A stretch of DNA of 64,000 nt from a virus: positions 29,001 through 93,000 of IMG/VR virus record IMGVR_UViG_3300043607_000039. One strand, written 5' to 3'. The notes under the pieces are model-generated. The model did not search any database. It had not been told where the DNA came from and saw only the letters and a program-made list of their open reading frames with translations. The position numbers and the translations under genes are program-made. Positions within the stretch are counted from its first letter, which is position 1. Each line of letters starts with the position of its first letter. Shown piece by piece: positions 47,881 through 56,150 of this stretch.

Positions 47881-47916
47881 AGCGCCAGGGACCTTGGCAA
47901 GAAGGTCCCTGGCGCT
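47881..47916 (-). terminator. Terminator after the M23 peptidase gene
   Basis: 15-bp perfect stem (47881-47895 with 47902-47916), loop of 6. It lies between the peptidase stop and the next leftward promoter. Confidence 0.82.
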
Positions 47917-47943
47917 TGAGTGATGACTCCAGGAGATGCTAGA

Positions 47944-48711
47944 TCAGCAGAACGAGACGCCCCGGTCGGCCATGAAGGACACCGGGTTCACCCGAGTGTT
48001 CCAGAGCCCGTTGGGGTGCACCTCGAAGTGCAGGTGAGGACCCTGGGCATCGCCAGTCTGGCCGACGTAGCCGATCACCTGGCCCGCGTTGACCCAGCCG
48101 CTGGTGACCGCGTAGCTCGACTGGTGCATGTACACCGTGAACAAGCCGTTGCCGTGGTTGATGGTGGTGTAGTTGCCGGCGCCCCCGGCCTCGTAGGCCA
48201 CAGACACCGTGCCACCGGTGACCGCATGGATCGGGGTGCCGTAGCCAGCGTTCAAGTCGATGCCCTGGTGCATCCGGCCCCAGCGCATGCCGAAACCGGA
48301 GATATTGCAGGCGCCAGGGGTCGGGTTGTACCAGCCACTGCTTGCTGCCGCCGGCTGTGGCGCCGGGGCGGGAGCACTCGGCGCGGGCGCGGAGCCCGCG
48401 GCCGGAATGGCCAGCTTCTGGCCCGGGAAGATGAGGTTGGCGTCGGCGATGAAGGTGTTGACCTTCCAGACCGCCTGCCAGTTCGTGCCGTACCTTCCGG
48501 CGATGCCGGACAGAGTGTCGCCTGAAACCACCACATAGGACTGATCCAGAGCGGTGGACTTCGCGGGTACCCCAGTCACCTCGTTGGTGACGGCCACACT
48601 CGCAGCGCGAGGTGCGGCCGGGGCGGCCATGACAGGAGCGGGAAGGGCGACAACCACACCGGTTGCCACCATGGCCGCTAGCGCCATGGCCAGGCGTCTA
48701 CTGCTGGACAT
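47944..48711 (-). CDS. Secreted LysM-M23 peptidase
   Basis: 255 residues from ATG 48711 with GGAGAAAG upstream. Signal peptide to about residue 31, one LysM (YVVVSGDTLSGIAGRYG..LIFPGQKL), Ala/Pro linker, then an M23 zinc peptidase with MHQGIDLNAG (His/Asp), and GPHLHFEVH. It should cleave peptidoglycan crosslinks outside the membrane. With its own signal peptide it could be an exported lysin or a wall-remodelling enzyme; it also resembles host Rpf/M23 exoproteins. Confidence 0.88.
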   Translation of the reverse strand: MSSSRRLAMALAAMVATGVVVALPAPVMAAPAAPRAASVAVTNEVTGVPAKSTALDQSYVVVSGDTLSGIAGRYGTNWQAVWKVNTFIADANLIFPGQKLAIPAAGSAPAPSAPAPAPQPAAASSGWYNPTPGACNISGFGMRWGRMHQGIDLNAGYGTPIHAVTGGTVSVAYEAGGAGNYTTINHGNGLFTVYMHQSSYAVTSGWVNAGQVIGYVGQTGDAQGPHLHFEVHPNGLWNTRVNPVSFMADRGVSFC

Positions 48712-48796
48712 GCTTTCTCCTTGTTCAAGGAACACCGAACTGCCGAATGGCAGGGTGCCTTCCGCCCAAAGCGGGGGCGGGAAGTCGTGGTCGGAC

Positions 48797-49153
48797 TCAG
48801 CGGCTACGCCAGTCGCCGTCCCCGCCGTCCTCACGGATGGCGGCCTGGATCATCTCGATGGCCTTGACGCAGTCCTCATCGGAGATGGAGTCGTTGCCTT
48901 TGTTGTGGGAGATGTGGTCGAAGATGCGACCGGCCTCCTCGGTCCAGGGCAGGTTCGTGTTCCAGTCATCCTCGATCGCGAAGCCGATGCCGATGGTCAT
49001 GAACTTGGGGAACGCGATGATCGCCTGCCCGTCATCGACCCGGACCCGGTAGGCCCAGTAGTCCTCAGAGATCGGCGGCGTAAGCATGGCAACGCCGAAC
49101 TCGGGAGTGAGGTTCTCTTGGTCGCGTCGCTCCAGAACAAGGTCAGTCGCCAC
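48797..49153 (-). CDS. Hypothetical protein
   Basis: 118 residues from GTG 49153 (GGAGAGATCA upstream). Mixed fold with WAYRVRVDDGQAIIAFPKF. Overlaps the previous gene by 11 bases. No family. Confidence 0.62.
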   Translation of the reverse strand: MATDLVLERRDQENLTPEFGVAMLTPPISEDYWAYRVRVDDGQAIIAFPKFMTIGIGFAIEDDWNTNLPWTEEAGRIFDHISHNKGNDSISDEDCVKAIEMIQAAIREDGGDGDWRSR

Positions 49154-49523
49154 TGATCTCTCCCTCGGTTGATACCACGTACGCGTTCGCGGCTTCAATG
49201 AGGCCACGGACCGCGTCAAAGCGCCGGCTCACGTCGTTGGTGACGTTCACCAGACCGGCGTAGTCCCGCTTCGCCTGGGCCAGCTCCCCCTCAAGTCCGT
49301 GAGCCCGTTCATTGGCTGCCGAGGCCGCCGCGCGCCACATGTCTCTGTCGTGCTGGGCTTGGTCGAGCTGGGCGATGGTGTCCCGTAGCGCACTTTGGGA
49401 AGAGGCCAGAAGCTCCTTGAGATTCCTCGTCTCGTGGTCCAGGCCCAGCTCGTTGGAGACCATGCTCCGTAGGCGCTCGTACTTCTCCGTCCACGCCCTG
49501 ATCTCGTTGTCAAGAAGACTCAT
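49143..49523 (-). CDS. Coiled-coil protein
   Basis: 126 residues, almost all heptad-like helix (LDQAQHDRDMWRAAASAANERA..LEGELAQAKRDY). May dimerise. ATGA-coupled upstream. Confidence 0.65.
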   Translation of the reverse strand: MSLLDNEIRAWTEKYERLRSMVSNELGLDHETRNLKELLASSQSALRDTIAQLDQAQHDRDMWRAAASAANERAHGLEGELAQAKRDYAGLVNVTNDVSRRFDAVRGLIEAANAYVVSTEGEISGD

Positions 49524-50017
49524 GATCTCTCCTCAGTGATCCATGGTCCATGATGGACAGTGCGATGCAGGACCTCGGCCTCAGCTCCCTGAAGCACGAC
49601 GGACTCGACCAGCCCCCGGGCCTCTTCCTCGTCGATGCAGGGGACGGTGCGGGTCCACTCCTTATTGGGCGCCCGGTACCGGTAGGCCCACTCCAGGGTC
49701 GGCTCGCCCAGGTCGACCTTGTTCAGCGCCTGCCGCAAAGCCTCATTGCGGAACTGTTCACGATTGCGTTCAGCAACGGCCAGCTTCCGGAACACGACCT
49801 CGATCTCCAGCTCCTTGTGCAGCTTCTCCAGTTCCTCAGTCAGGCGCAGGACCTCGACGGCGACGATCTCGTCGGGGGTTGGCATCGGACCGGGGACTCG
49901 ACCGTAGGCTGGATCACGCATGATTTCGTGATGGAGGTGGCGCAACTGCTGATACAGCAGGTCTGCCGGCTCGGCCACGTCACCGTCTCGCCATCCCCAC
50001 CAACGTGCCCTGCTCAC
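49520..50017 (-). CDS. Hypothetical protein with RTVxxGPW tail
   Basis: 165 residues: a helical N-terminal half (LTEELEKLHKELEIEVVFRKLAVAERN) and a C-terminal EWAYRYRAPNKEW...LHRTVHHGPW segment related to those at 50929 and 46338. Confidence 0.62.
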   Translation of the reverse strand: MSRARWWGWRDGDVAEPADLLYQQLRHLHHEIMRDPAYGRVPGPMPTPDEIVAVEVLRLTEELEKLHKELEIEVVFRKLAVAERNREQFRNEALRQALNKVDLGEPTLEWAYRYRAPNKEWTRTVPCIDEEEARGLVESVVLQGAEAEVLHRTVHHGPWITEERS

Positions 50018-50589
50018 TGGTCGTCCTCTTTGGACAATGGCGTCCAGGGGCCCTGGTACCGCGGCCAGTCGTCGTTAACACCGTCACCGGGCCACGAGGT
50101 GACCACACGGGTGTGGGTCACGTTGGGCGCGGGGGGAGAGGAGTGGAAGCCGAGACTCAGGATCATGGCCAACTGGTTTCGACCGGCCACGATGAGCCGG
50201 CCGTACTCAACCTGCTCCACGCCGCCGGACGGCAGGAGGAGGTCCAACTTGGCCGCCCCAGCCAAAGCCAGCTTGGCCAACTGGTTCAGGTCGTACGCGG
50301 AGATCTCGTTGCACGTCCACCGTGAGGCGTGAGTGCGCAGATATTCGCCGAGCGCATCCCCAGGATCGGTCATCGGTCCCCATTCGCCGTAGGAGATGGT
50401 GATGGTGCGGTGCTCGATCCGGCCGCCTGGGTGATGCTTCAGGGCCTGGCCATCCTTCACCCAGCCCTGGTCGCCGTACACATGGCGCGTTCCATCTGGA
50501 TCCACGACGCAGTACTGGTCCGCGGTCTCGGGGCTGTCATCTGGATGCTGTTCGGCCAGAGCATCGAGCGCGAGCCGGTGCTGAATCAC
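50014..50589 (-). CDS. Hypothetical protein
   Basis: 191 residues. N-terminal beta segment with EHRTITISYGEWGPM, a variant of the RTVxxGPW motif, then a helical domain. ATGA overlaps at both ends. Confidence 0.62.
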   Translation of the reverse strand: MIQHRLALDALAEQHPDDSPETADQYCVVDPDGTRHVYGDQGWVKDGQALKHHPGGRIEHRTITISYGEWGPMTDPGDALGEYLRTHASRWTCNEISAYDLNQLAKLALAGAAKLDLLLPSGGVEQVEYGRLIVAGRNQLAMILSLGFHSSPPAPNVTHTRVVTSWPGDGVNDDWPRYQGPWTPLSKEDDQ

Positions 50590-50939
50590 TGGGGTACCTC
50601 TTCCTCGGCGAGGGTGACACTGTATGCGCGAGCCAGGGCCAGAACGTCACGGCAGGGCCACGGGGCATTGTCTCGACACCGCCCACACCACAGCTGCGAG
50701 CCGAAGTTCTCGGCATCCCAGCCGGTGAACCGCTGCGGTCGATGTAGGCGCAGGATCTCGAAGTCCCGGTCCGTTTGACGCATGACGAACTCCGGAACCT
50801 CATGCACCGTAAAGTCGTTGGCGTCAGCTGCTGGCGTCCATTCCTCGTCCACCATGTGCGCGGCCCGTATGCTCCGAGCCTCGATGGTGTCCCACAACCG
50901 CTGGAATGCCGGTGTCTCAGGAACGGCTTCAGCTCCCAT
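50586..50939 (-). CDS. Cys-motif protein
   Basis: 117 residues from ATG 50939. C-terminal CGRCRDNAPWPCRDVLALA is a zinc-knuckle-like element common in actinophage proteins. Overlaps the upstream gene by 11 bases. Confidence 0.65.
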   Translation of the reverse strand: MGAEAVPETPAFQRLWDTIEARSIRAAHMVDEEWTPAADANDFTVHEVPEFVMRQTDRDFEILRLHRPQRFTGWDAENFGSQLWCGRCRDNAPWPCRDVLALARAYSVTLAEEEVPQ

Positions 50940-51291
50940 GGTGCACTTCCCTCCAGGGGCCTTCGTGAATGGTGCGGACGACGATGCGGCTGGCTTCGTA
51001 GTCGCGTCTGGTGGTGACCACGGCCCGTTCGGCCATCTCTGCACTCCGACCAACGTTGTACGCCCCAGACCAGTGACCTGCGCCCCGTCGGAGCTGGAAG
51101 CCGTACTCCTCGGTCGTGATGCCGCACATTCCAGAGACCAGCAGTTCCCGTTGGGACAGGTGTGACAGGACTTTCCTGGCATCCTCCCGACAAACGTCGT
51201 CCGGTCGTTGAGGGTTGAATGTCGCCAGAAGCCGGGCGAGGTCTTCCACCGTCTCGACCGTCCATGTCGGCATGCTGCTGACGCTCCCCAT
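50929..51291 (-). CDS. Hypothetical protein with RTVxxGPW tail
   Basis: 120 residues from ATG 51291. Two parts: a helical N terminus and a beta C terminus ending VVRTIHEGPWREV. First gene under promoter copy 9, with only a short leader. Confidence 0.65.
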   Translation of the reverse strand: MGSVSSMPTWTVETVEDLARLLATFNPQRPDDVCREDARKVLSHLSQRELLVSGMCGITTEEYGFQLRRGAGHWSGAYNVGRSAEMAERAVVTTRRDYEASRIVVRTIHEGPWREVHHGS

Positions 51292-51310
51292 CTCGTAGTC
51301 AGGTGACTGG

Positions 51311-51340
51311 ATATTACCCCTACGTACCCATGAGGCTCAA
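51311..51340 (-). promoter_or_regulatory. Leftward promoter with palindromic spacer (copy 9)
   Basis: Minus strand TTGAGC (51335-51340), 18-base spacer with GGGTACGTAGGGG, TAATAT (51311-51316). Strongest -10 of the set. Confidence 0.72.
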
Positions 51341-51645
51341 GAGGCTGACGGATCTCCGTCGTCCAAGAGGTAGCCCGGCTCGGGTACGCCCGCGGCCCAT
51401 AGCCTGTCGGCCAGGTCGGCGATGTCTCGCATCGAGCCCATGATCAGACTCAGTGGCATGTTGAAAGTGAGCAGGTCGTGCCGCTTGACGCCGTCCTCCA
51501 GCTGCCCGCCCATCTCCCTGACCCTGATCCCGAGCCCGGCGATGGCGCGCACCAGGTCATCGGGCAGGTCCGGATAGCGAGGGGCCGCGGAGAAGATCTC
51601 CTCCCAGGCGTCGGCCGGGAAAACCGTGTCCTCGAACTCAGGCAT
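51337..51645 (-). CDS. Hypothetical protein
   Basis: 102 residues, helical, ending in an acidic tail. Its stop overlaps the -35 of promoter copy 9. No known family. Confidence 0.62.
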   Translation of the reverse strand: MPEFEDTVFPADAWEEIFSAAPRYPDLPDDLVRAIAGLGIRVREMGGQLEDGVKRHDLLTFNMPLSLIMGSMRDIADLADRLWAAGVPEPGYLLDDGDPSAS

Positions 51646-51989
51646 CAGTCCTCTTCCGGGTAGCCGGCGGCCCGAAGGGCGCTTTCGATTGTCACCAGGT
51701 CCTCGTCGGTGGTGCTCATCTCCGGGTGCTCCAGTAGGTCCGGGTAGCAGATGGCCACCTCGACCATGTACCGGATCGGGTTGATGGCCGACCGGGTCAG
51801 GTCACCGCGCTCCAGGAGACTGGCCTTCGACAGCACGTCGGTCACATGCTTGTCCCAGATGCTGTAGGCCTCGTGCGCCGTCACGAGACCGAACTTCCTG
51901 AGGTCGTCCGGACCCGCCTCCCACGAGTCTCCGTTGGTCAGGACGACGTGCAACGTCCCCTCGATGGGACGGTCAAAGTTGGCCTTCAT
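51645..51989 (-). CDS. Hypothetical protein
   Basis: 114 residues from ATG 51989, which overlaps the previous stop (ATGA). Starts with a beta segment GTLHVVLTNGDSWEA then helices. No family. Confidence 0.62.
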   Translation of the reverse strand: MKANFDRPIEGTLHVVLTNGDSWEAGPDDLRKFGLVTAHEAYSIWDKHVTDVLSKASLLERGDLTRSAINPIRYMVEVAICYPDLLEHPEMSTTDEDLVTIESALRAAGYPEED

Positions 51990-52411
51990 TGGAACTCCCT
52001 TGGGAACTGGTCGTTGTAGCCATGGCCCCATTCCGGGCTGGAGTCCACTAGACCGAAGTACTCCTTCATCCACCTCAAGAGGCGATCGGCTCCCTCCCCG
52101 CTCCAGCCGTCTTCGTCGTAGCGCAACGACTCAGCCTCCAAGGCCACCCAGGCAATGATCCGGCGACGTTCGTCAGCCCTGATCAGTTCGTCATGGCCCC
52201 TCTCGATGGAGACCATAGGAGTCTTCCCTGGCGCCTGGAGTTGTTCCACCAACAGCTGCGGGCTCCCGTGTGGCGGGCGCCCAGAACCGGCGCAGAACTT
52301 GCCCTTGGTCTTGTCTCGAAGCTCGAACGGAACCCAGTGGTTGCGAACGGTGCCAAAAGTAAACACCTCGTACTTGCGGAAGCAGACGCTACAGAGCCCG
52401 CGCTGTCGCAT
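51986..52411 (-). CDS. Zinc-finger-like protein
   Basis: 141 residues. CSVCF near the start and CAGSG further on may form a zinc site, with KYEVF and RNHWVPF segments between; the rest is helical. Coupled on both sides. Confidence 0.62.
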   Translation of the reverse strand: MRQRGLCSVCFRKYEVFTFGTVRNHWVPFELRDKTKGKFCAGSGRPPHGSPQLLVEQLQAPGKTPMVSIERGHDELIRADERRRIIAWVALEAESLRYDEDGWSGEGADRLLRWMKEYFGLVDSSPEWGHGYNDQFPREFQ

Positions 52412-52413
52412 TC

Positions 52414-52956
52414 CTACTCAACCTCCTCCCGGAACAGGTCAATGAACTCCTGGATCTTGGTCAGGTGCTTTTTGACCAGACCCTCTCTGCTGGCCGGCGA
52501 GATCAGCAGCACCTTACCGACCTCCCGCAGCCGCGTGCCTTGGCCGGGCTCCAGTCCGTAGCTAAGGTCATCATCGGTCCAAACCAGGGGGCGCCCCTCT
52601 TCGCTGACCACTCGCCAGCCGGCCGGCCACTTCCACCAATTGTCACCGAAGCGGTTCCCAAACTCGGGAGCATCCTGCACCTCAAAGGTAGGCAGCCCAA
52701 GCGCGGTAGCCAGGTTCTGAGCGGCTTCCTGCCATGTGGTATGCCACCGGATTTCCACCAGGCCACTGGCGTGCACCTCGTTGATGAAGTCCACCACCGG
52801 CTGGGCAGCCAGAATCGGCCACGTTCGGCTATAGCCAAGGGCCTCAGTCTGAACCCAGGCTTCATGGGGCCAGATGTTGGTTTGCGGCTCTTTGCTAACC
52901 GCGTTGAGTACGCCGTCGATGTCCAGCAACCACACCGGCTTATTGGGATTCGTCAA
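52414..52956 (-). CDS. HAD-family protein, RNA-repair (SAK) type
   Basis: About 180 residues; start is probably TTG 52956 (AAGGA upstream), inside the end of the previous gene. HAD motif I is VWLLDIDGVLNAV, motif II lies near IRWHTTWQ, and the late acidic motif is LVWTDDDLS. The W-T-W-x-E-A-A-N pattern resembles the HAD domain of 'Swiss Army Knife' RNA repair proteins, so it may remove phosphates from RNA ends. Confidence 0.72.
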   Translation of the reverse strand: MTNPNKPVWLLDIDGVLNAVSKEPQTNIWPHEAWVQTEALGYSRTWPILAAQPVVDFINEVHASGLVEIRWHTTWQEAAQNLATALGLPTFEVQDAPEFGNRFGDNWWKWPAGWRVVSEEGRPLVWTDDDLSYGLEPGQGTRLREVGKVLLISPASREGLVKKHLTKIQEFIDLFREEVE

Positions 52957-53347
52957 GCTCGTCAATCCTTCCGCCCCGACGCAGCAGCGCCACGGCCTCG
53001 TCATCCGGACCACGTCCGATCGCCTGGCAGTAGGCACTCAGGTTCGCTCGCGGCAGCTCGTAGAGGTAACCATCATCGGGGGCACCGTGCCTGAGGGCGA
53101 ATGCCTCCTCTTCCCAGCCGTAGTCCCCATCGATGTCCGACGTACCGAGGATGTCGGTCCGCTCCAATCGGGCATCGGGGCCAGTTCCTGGGAACGGCTG
53201 ACAGGTTGGATGCTCCCGTCGGTACTCGGTCCACAAGTACTCGTAGAGCAGTGCCCGGGTGCCATGCCAGATGGGTGCGTCCACATTGGAGGACCAGATC
53301 ACGTACGCGTCCTGGTCCTGATCGACCTTGAGGAGAATATGACCCAC
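52940..53347 (-). CDS. Hypothetical protein
   Basis: 135 residues, starting with a beta strand (HILLKVDQDQDAYVIWSS). Acidic; contains DIDGDYGWEEEAF. Function unknown. Confidence 0.62.
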   Translation of the reverse strand: MGHILLKVDQDQDAYVIWSSNVDAPIWHGTRALLYEYLWTEYRREHPTCQPFPGTGPDARLERTDILGTSDIDGDYGWEEEAFALRHGAPDDGYLYELPRANLSAYCQAIGRGPDDEAVALLRRGGRIDELDESQ

Positions 53348-53793
53348 TAGAGCTTGACCGGCTTCACGATGAGCAGACTCTCGTAGACCCGGCCGTTGCC
53401 GTCGTGGCGCCTCTCCTCGTGGTCAGACCACAGGTGAACGAGAATGTCGTGGTCCTCGGCCGTGGGGCCGCGGTGCTGGATTCGGCCGCACTCGCTGCAC
53501 GTGAGCTGCCAGGAGCCGCCGTGGCGTCGGTCGTAGTTGAGCCAGCCCTCGATGCCGGTCTGCGCGTTCATGATGCTGTTTATCTCGTCTGCGCCTTCGG
53601 GAGCCGGCGTGTCCACCTCCACTCCGCAGACGATGAGGCCATGGGCCACGAACTCGACAATCCGAGCCCACTCGTCATCAGGCAGGGCGGAGATCTGCTT
53701 GTGGATCGCGACCGCCTCGGTGCTGTCGGCTGCCTTCCGGAACGCGGTGTGGAACCCCTCACTCAACAGCGAGGCCAACTCGTCCTTCGTCAT
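53347..53793 (-). CDS. Hypothetical protein with Cys-His C terminus
   Basis: 148 residues from ATG 53793. A helical N-terminal domain and a C-terminal TCSECGRIQHRG..HLWSDHEERRH segment typical of zinc-binding modules. Its ribosome-binding site lies in the stop region of the leader ORF at 53798, so its translation is likely coupled to that ORF. Confidence 0.62.
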   Translation of the reverse strand: MTKDELASLLSEGFHTAFRKAADSTEAVAIHKQISALPDDEWARIVEFVAHGLIVCGVEVDTPAPEGADEINSIMNAQTGIEGWLNYDRRHGGSWQLTCSECGRIQHRGPTAEDHDILVHLWSDHEERRHDGNGRVYESLLIVKPVKL

Positions 53794-53797
53794 TGCT

Positions 53798-53842
53798 TCA
53801 CCTCTTCTTGAATGCCTGAGTGGATCGCTTGGTCGCAGACAT
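53798..53842 (-). CDS. 14-residue leaderless leader ORF
   Basis: ATG 53842 is six bases after the -10 of promoter copy 10, so the mRNA would begin at the ATG. Product is MSATKRSTQAFKKR. The AGAGG at its end is the ribosome-binding site of the next gene, so this looks like a translational leader. Confidence 0.55.
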   Translation of the reverse strand: MSATKRSTQAFKKR

Positions 53843-53848
53843 TCACCC

Positions 53849-53877
53849 ACGGTGTCACACCCGGACGTAGGGGTCAA
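53849..53877 (-). promoter_or_regulatory. Leftward promoter with palindromic spacer (copy 10)
   Basis: Minus strand TTGACC (53872-53877), 17-base spacer CCTACGTCCGGGTGTGA, CACCGT (53849-53854). Confidence 0.7.
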
Positions 53878-53880
53878 GGT

Positions 53881-54120
53881 CTAAGCTGGCTGACTGCCGA
53901 GCACGGTCCGACCAGCGTCAGTAATCACTACCGGTCCGGTGCGGCTACCAGGCGCACGTGGCCCGATCTCCACCCAGCCAGCCTCCTCTAGCTCCGAGAT
54001 TGCAGCAGTCACCAGGAGACCGTGATGGTAAATGAATCGCTCGTTAGGGAGATGGTCACAGCGCACCTGCCCGTCAACCACCATCCGAAGTAGAGCGATG
54101 TGGGTCCTTGTTGGCGTCAC
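53881..54120 (-). CDS. Winged-helix protein
   Basis: 79 residues from GTG 54120, overlapping the DUF475 stop (GTGA). HHGLLVTAAISELEEAGWVEIGP and VVITDAGRTVL are the helix and wing of a MarR/PadR-like winged helix. May regulate the ter-like genes it follows. Confidence 0.68.
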   Translation of the reverse strand: MTPTRTHIALLRMVVDGQVRCDHLPNERFIYHHGLLVTAAISELEEAGWVEIGPRAPGSRTGPVVITDAGRTVLGSQPA

Positions 54121-55328
54121 GCGGCCACCGTACGACGGTGCCGGATGCTGGACCAAACAGCTGGGATGATGAACGCCAGACCCGTGAGTCCAATGATCCA
54201 TTCAGGCAGGTGCACGTGGTACAGCTTCGTGATCATGATGGCGCCGAGCACGCCGATGGCCCAGTGGGCCCCGTGTTCCAGGTACAGGAACTTCTCCAGG
54301 GTCCGCTGCCGCACGAGGTACACGGTCAACGAACGCACCCACAAGGCGCCAGCCCCCAGGCCGGCCATAATGACCACGACGCTGGAGCTAATGGCAAAGG
54401 CGCCGATGACACCGTCGAACGAGAAGCTGGCGTCCAGGATCTCCAGGCGCACGAACATGACCGCGGCGGCCGTCCCCACCAGAACTTTGATCTGGGGGGC
54501 CTTGGTGAGGTGCTTGGGGCTGCGTTCGAAGGCTTCCTTAACCTCTTTGACTGACTCGTTGGGGACAACGACATAGCCATCGCGGGTCGGGTCGTACCAG
54601 GCATCGTGTCGCTGTCGAATGTTGGGAGCCACTGGCACCCAAGCCTCGATCCACTTCTCTGGCCCCGGCTCGGCCTCAGGCTCATCACCCTCGCCATCCA
54701 CGATCTTGCCGAAGACGTCGAGCCCCACGTGCAGGGCGATCCCAGCCACCCCAGCGATCAAGATGGTCAGACGCTCCTCTGTGGACTCAGGCACGGTCAT
54801 GGCAACGACGAGTACGCCCAGCACGAGGGCCAGGATGCCGGTGTTGTCGTAGCGGCCCAGGAACGTCAGCCGGGACTCGATGGCGTGTAGCCAGTGGTGC
54901 CGCTTGGCGGCGTCGAGGAAGAAACTCATGGCGATCATCAGCAGGAAGATGCCACCGAACGAGTCGATGGCCGGGGCCGCCTTCTCCAGCTCGTGGCCAT
55001 AGACGTCGGGCTGCTCGAACGCGAGGCGTAGCACGGCCCACGGGTTCAGGCCCGAGGTGAGCGAGACGATGAACACGGGCAACGCGAACCGGACCACGAA
55101 CACGGCCACGAAGATGCCGACGGTCATGAAGAACCGTTGCCACCACGGGGACATGTGGGACAGGAGCTTGGCGTTGACGACCGCGTTGTCGAAGCTGAAC
55201 GTGATCTCCAGGACCGTCAGGGTGACCACAATGAGCAGCTGCGTGAAACCAAGGCCAGTGGCCACGGCCGCCCAGATGGCGACCGTGGCCACAGCTGAGA
55301 ACGCGAAGGTCCTCATGGTTTGGTTCAT
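54117..55328 (-). CDS. DUF475 / TerC-like integral membrane protein
   Basis: 403 residues from ATG 55328. Eight or more hydrophobic segments. Two conserved acidic membrane motifs, EITFSFDNAVVNA and EILDASFSFDGVIGA, are the TerC-superfamily hallmark. The central soluble loop (about residues 225-265) is long and charged. TerC-like proteins move metal ions, often Mn, and occur with TerD and vWA genes, as here. Confidence 0.85.
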   Translation of the reverse strand: MNQTMRTFAFSAVATVAIWAAVATGLGFTQLLIVVTLTVLEITFSFDNAVVNAKLLSHMSPWWQRFFMTVGIFVAVFVVRFALPVFIVSLTSGLNPWAVLRLAFEQPDVYGHELEKAAPAIDSFGGIFLLMIAMSFFLDAAKRHHWLHAIESRLTFLGRYDNTGILALVLGVLVVAMTVPESTEERLTILIAGVAGIALHVGLDVFGKIVDGEGDEPEAEPGPEKWIEAWVPVAPNIRQRHDAWYDPTRDGYVVVPNESVKEVKEAFERSPKHLTKAPQIKVLVGTAAAVMFVRLEILDASFSFDGVIGAFAISSSVVVIMAGLGAGALWVRSLTVYLVRQRTLEKFLYLEHGAHWAIGVLGAIMITKLYHVHLPEWIIGLTGLAFIIPAVWSSIRHRRTVAA

Positions 55329-55336
55329 GGGGCGGG

Positions 55337-56101
55337 CTAGACCTTCAGCACGCCGGCCGCGGTGGCTGCCGCGACCCAGGTGTCCAGCTCGTCCACGACA
55401 GCCTCGGCGAACTCCATGTCGGAGCAGGTGAGCAGGTTCAGGCCACTGCCCTTCTCCGGCTTGGCGTCCACGTTGTCCAGGAGCCGCTTGCTGTCGTCGA
55501 GGTCGTCCAGTTCGGACAGGTAGTCCACCTCGCGCAGGGCCAGGAACTTGATGAACACCGGGTAGCCGGCCAGCTCGCACACGAGCTTGGTGGTGGCCTT
55601 CTTGTCGTTCGGGTTCCCGTCAGTGAAGACGAGCAGGATGATTGGCTCATCAGTGTCCTCGGCCATCGCCTTGACCACCCGGAGCGCGGCAGCCAGGTCG
55701 GTGCTGCCCATGTCGTTGCGGTTGTACAGCTGCGTCGACACGACGTTGGAGAAGTTGCTCTGGTCGACGTCCACGGCCGGCCAGATCTTGTCGTCGAACC
55801 GGATGACGGGCACGGAGCCGTCGGAGTCGAACTGGAACGAGACGCCCAGCGCCCGCTCCATGAGCTTCTGTACGGCGCCGGAGTTGAAGTCGCCAGCCAT
55901 GGAGAGGGAGTGGTCGAGCAAGACGAGAACCTTGCCGCGGATGCCGGACAGGTCACGCTTGCTTAGCGCCATGCCCGCCTTCTCGGCGTACTTAGCCAGC
56001 GACTCGTAGCCGTCCGCGCGAACCTTGGTCAGGTCGACGGCAGGAGCACCGCTGGCGTCCTTGGTTAAGGTGACCGTCCTCTGTGGAGCGGAGGTACCCA
56101 T
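55337..56101 (-). CDS. von Willebrand A domain protein, TerF-like
   Basis: 254 residues. vWA MIDAS DHSLSM near 62, later Thr and Asp (LVFTDGNPND) complete the metal site. The N terminus (VTLTKDASGAPAVDLTKVR) resembles TerD-associated TerF proteins. Lies between DUF475 and TerD genes. Confidence 0.83.
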   Translation of the reverse strand: MGTSAPQRTVTLTKDASGAPAVDLTKVRADGYESLAKYAEKAGMALSKRDLSGIRGKVLVLLDHSLSMAGDFNSGAVQKLMERALGVSFQFDSDGSVPVIRFDDKIWPAVDVDQSNFSNVVSTQLYNRNDMGSTDLAAALRVVKAMAEDTDEPIILLVFTDGNPNDKKATTKLVCELAGYPVFIKFLALREVDYLSELDDLDDSKRLLDNVDAKPEKGSGLNLLTCSDMEFAEAVVDELDTWVAAATAAGVLKV

Positions 56102-56150
56102 GGAAGGGTTCCCCTTTCTGTGTTGGGTGGGTGGTTCGTTGCGGGTGGGA

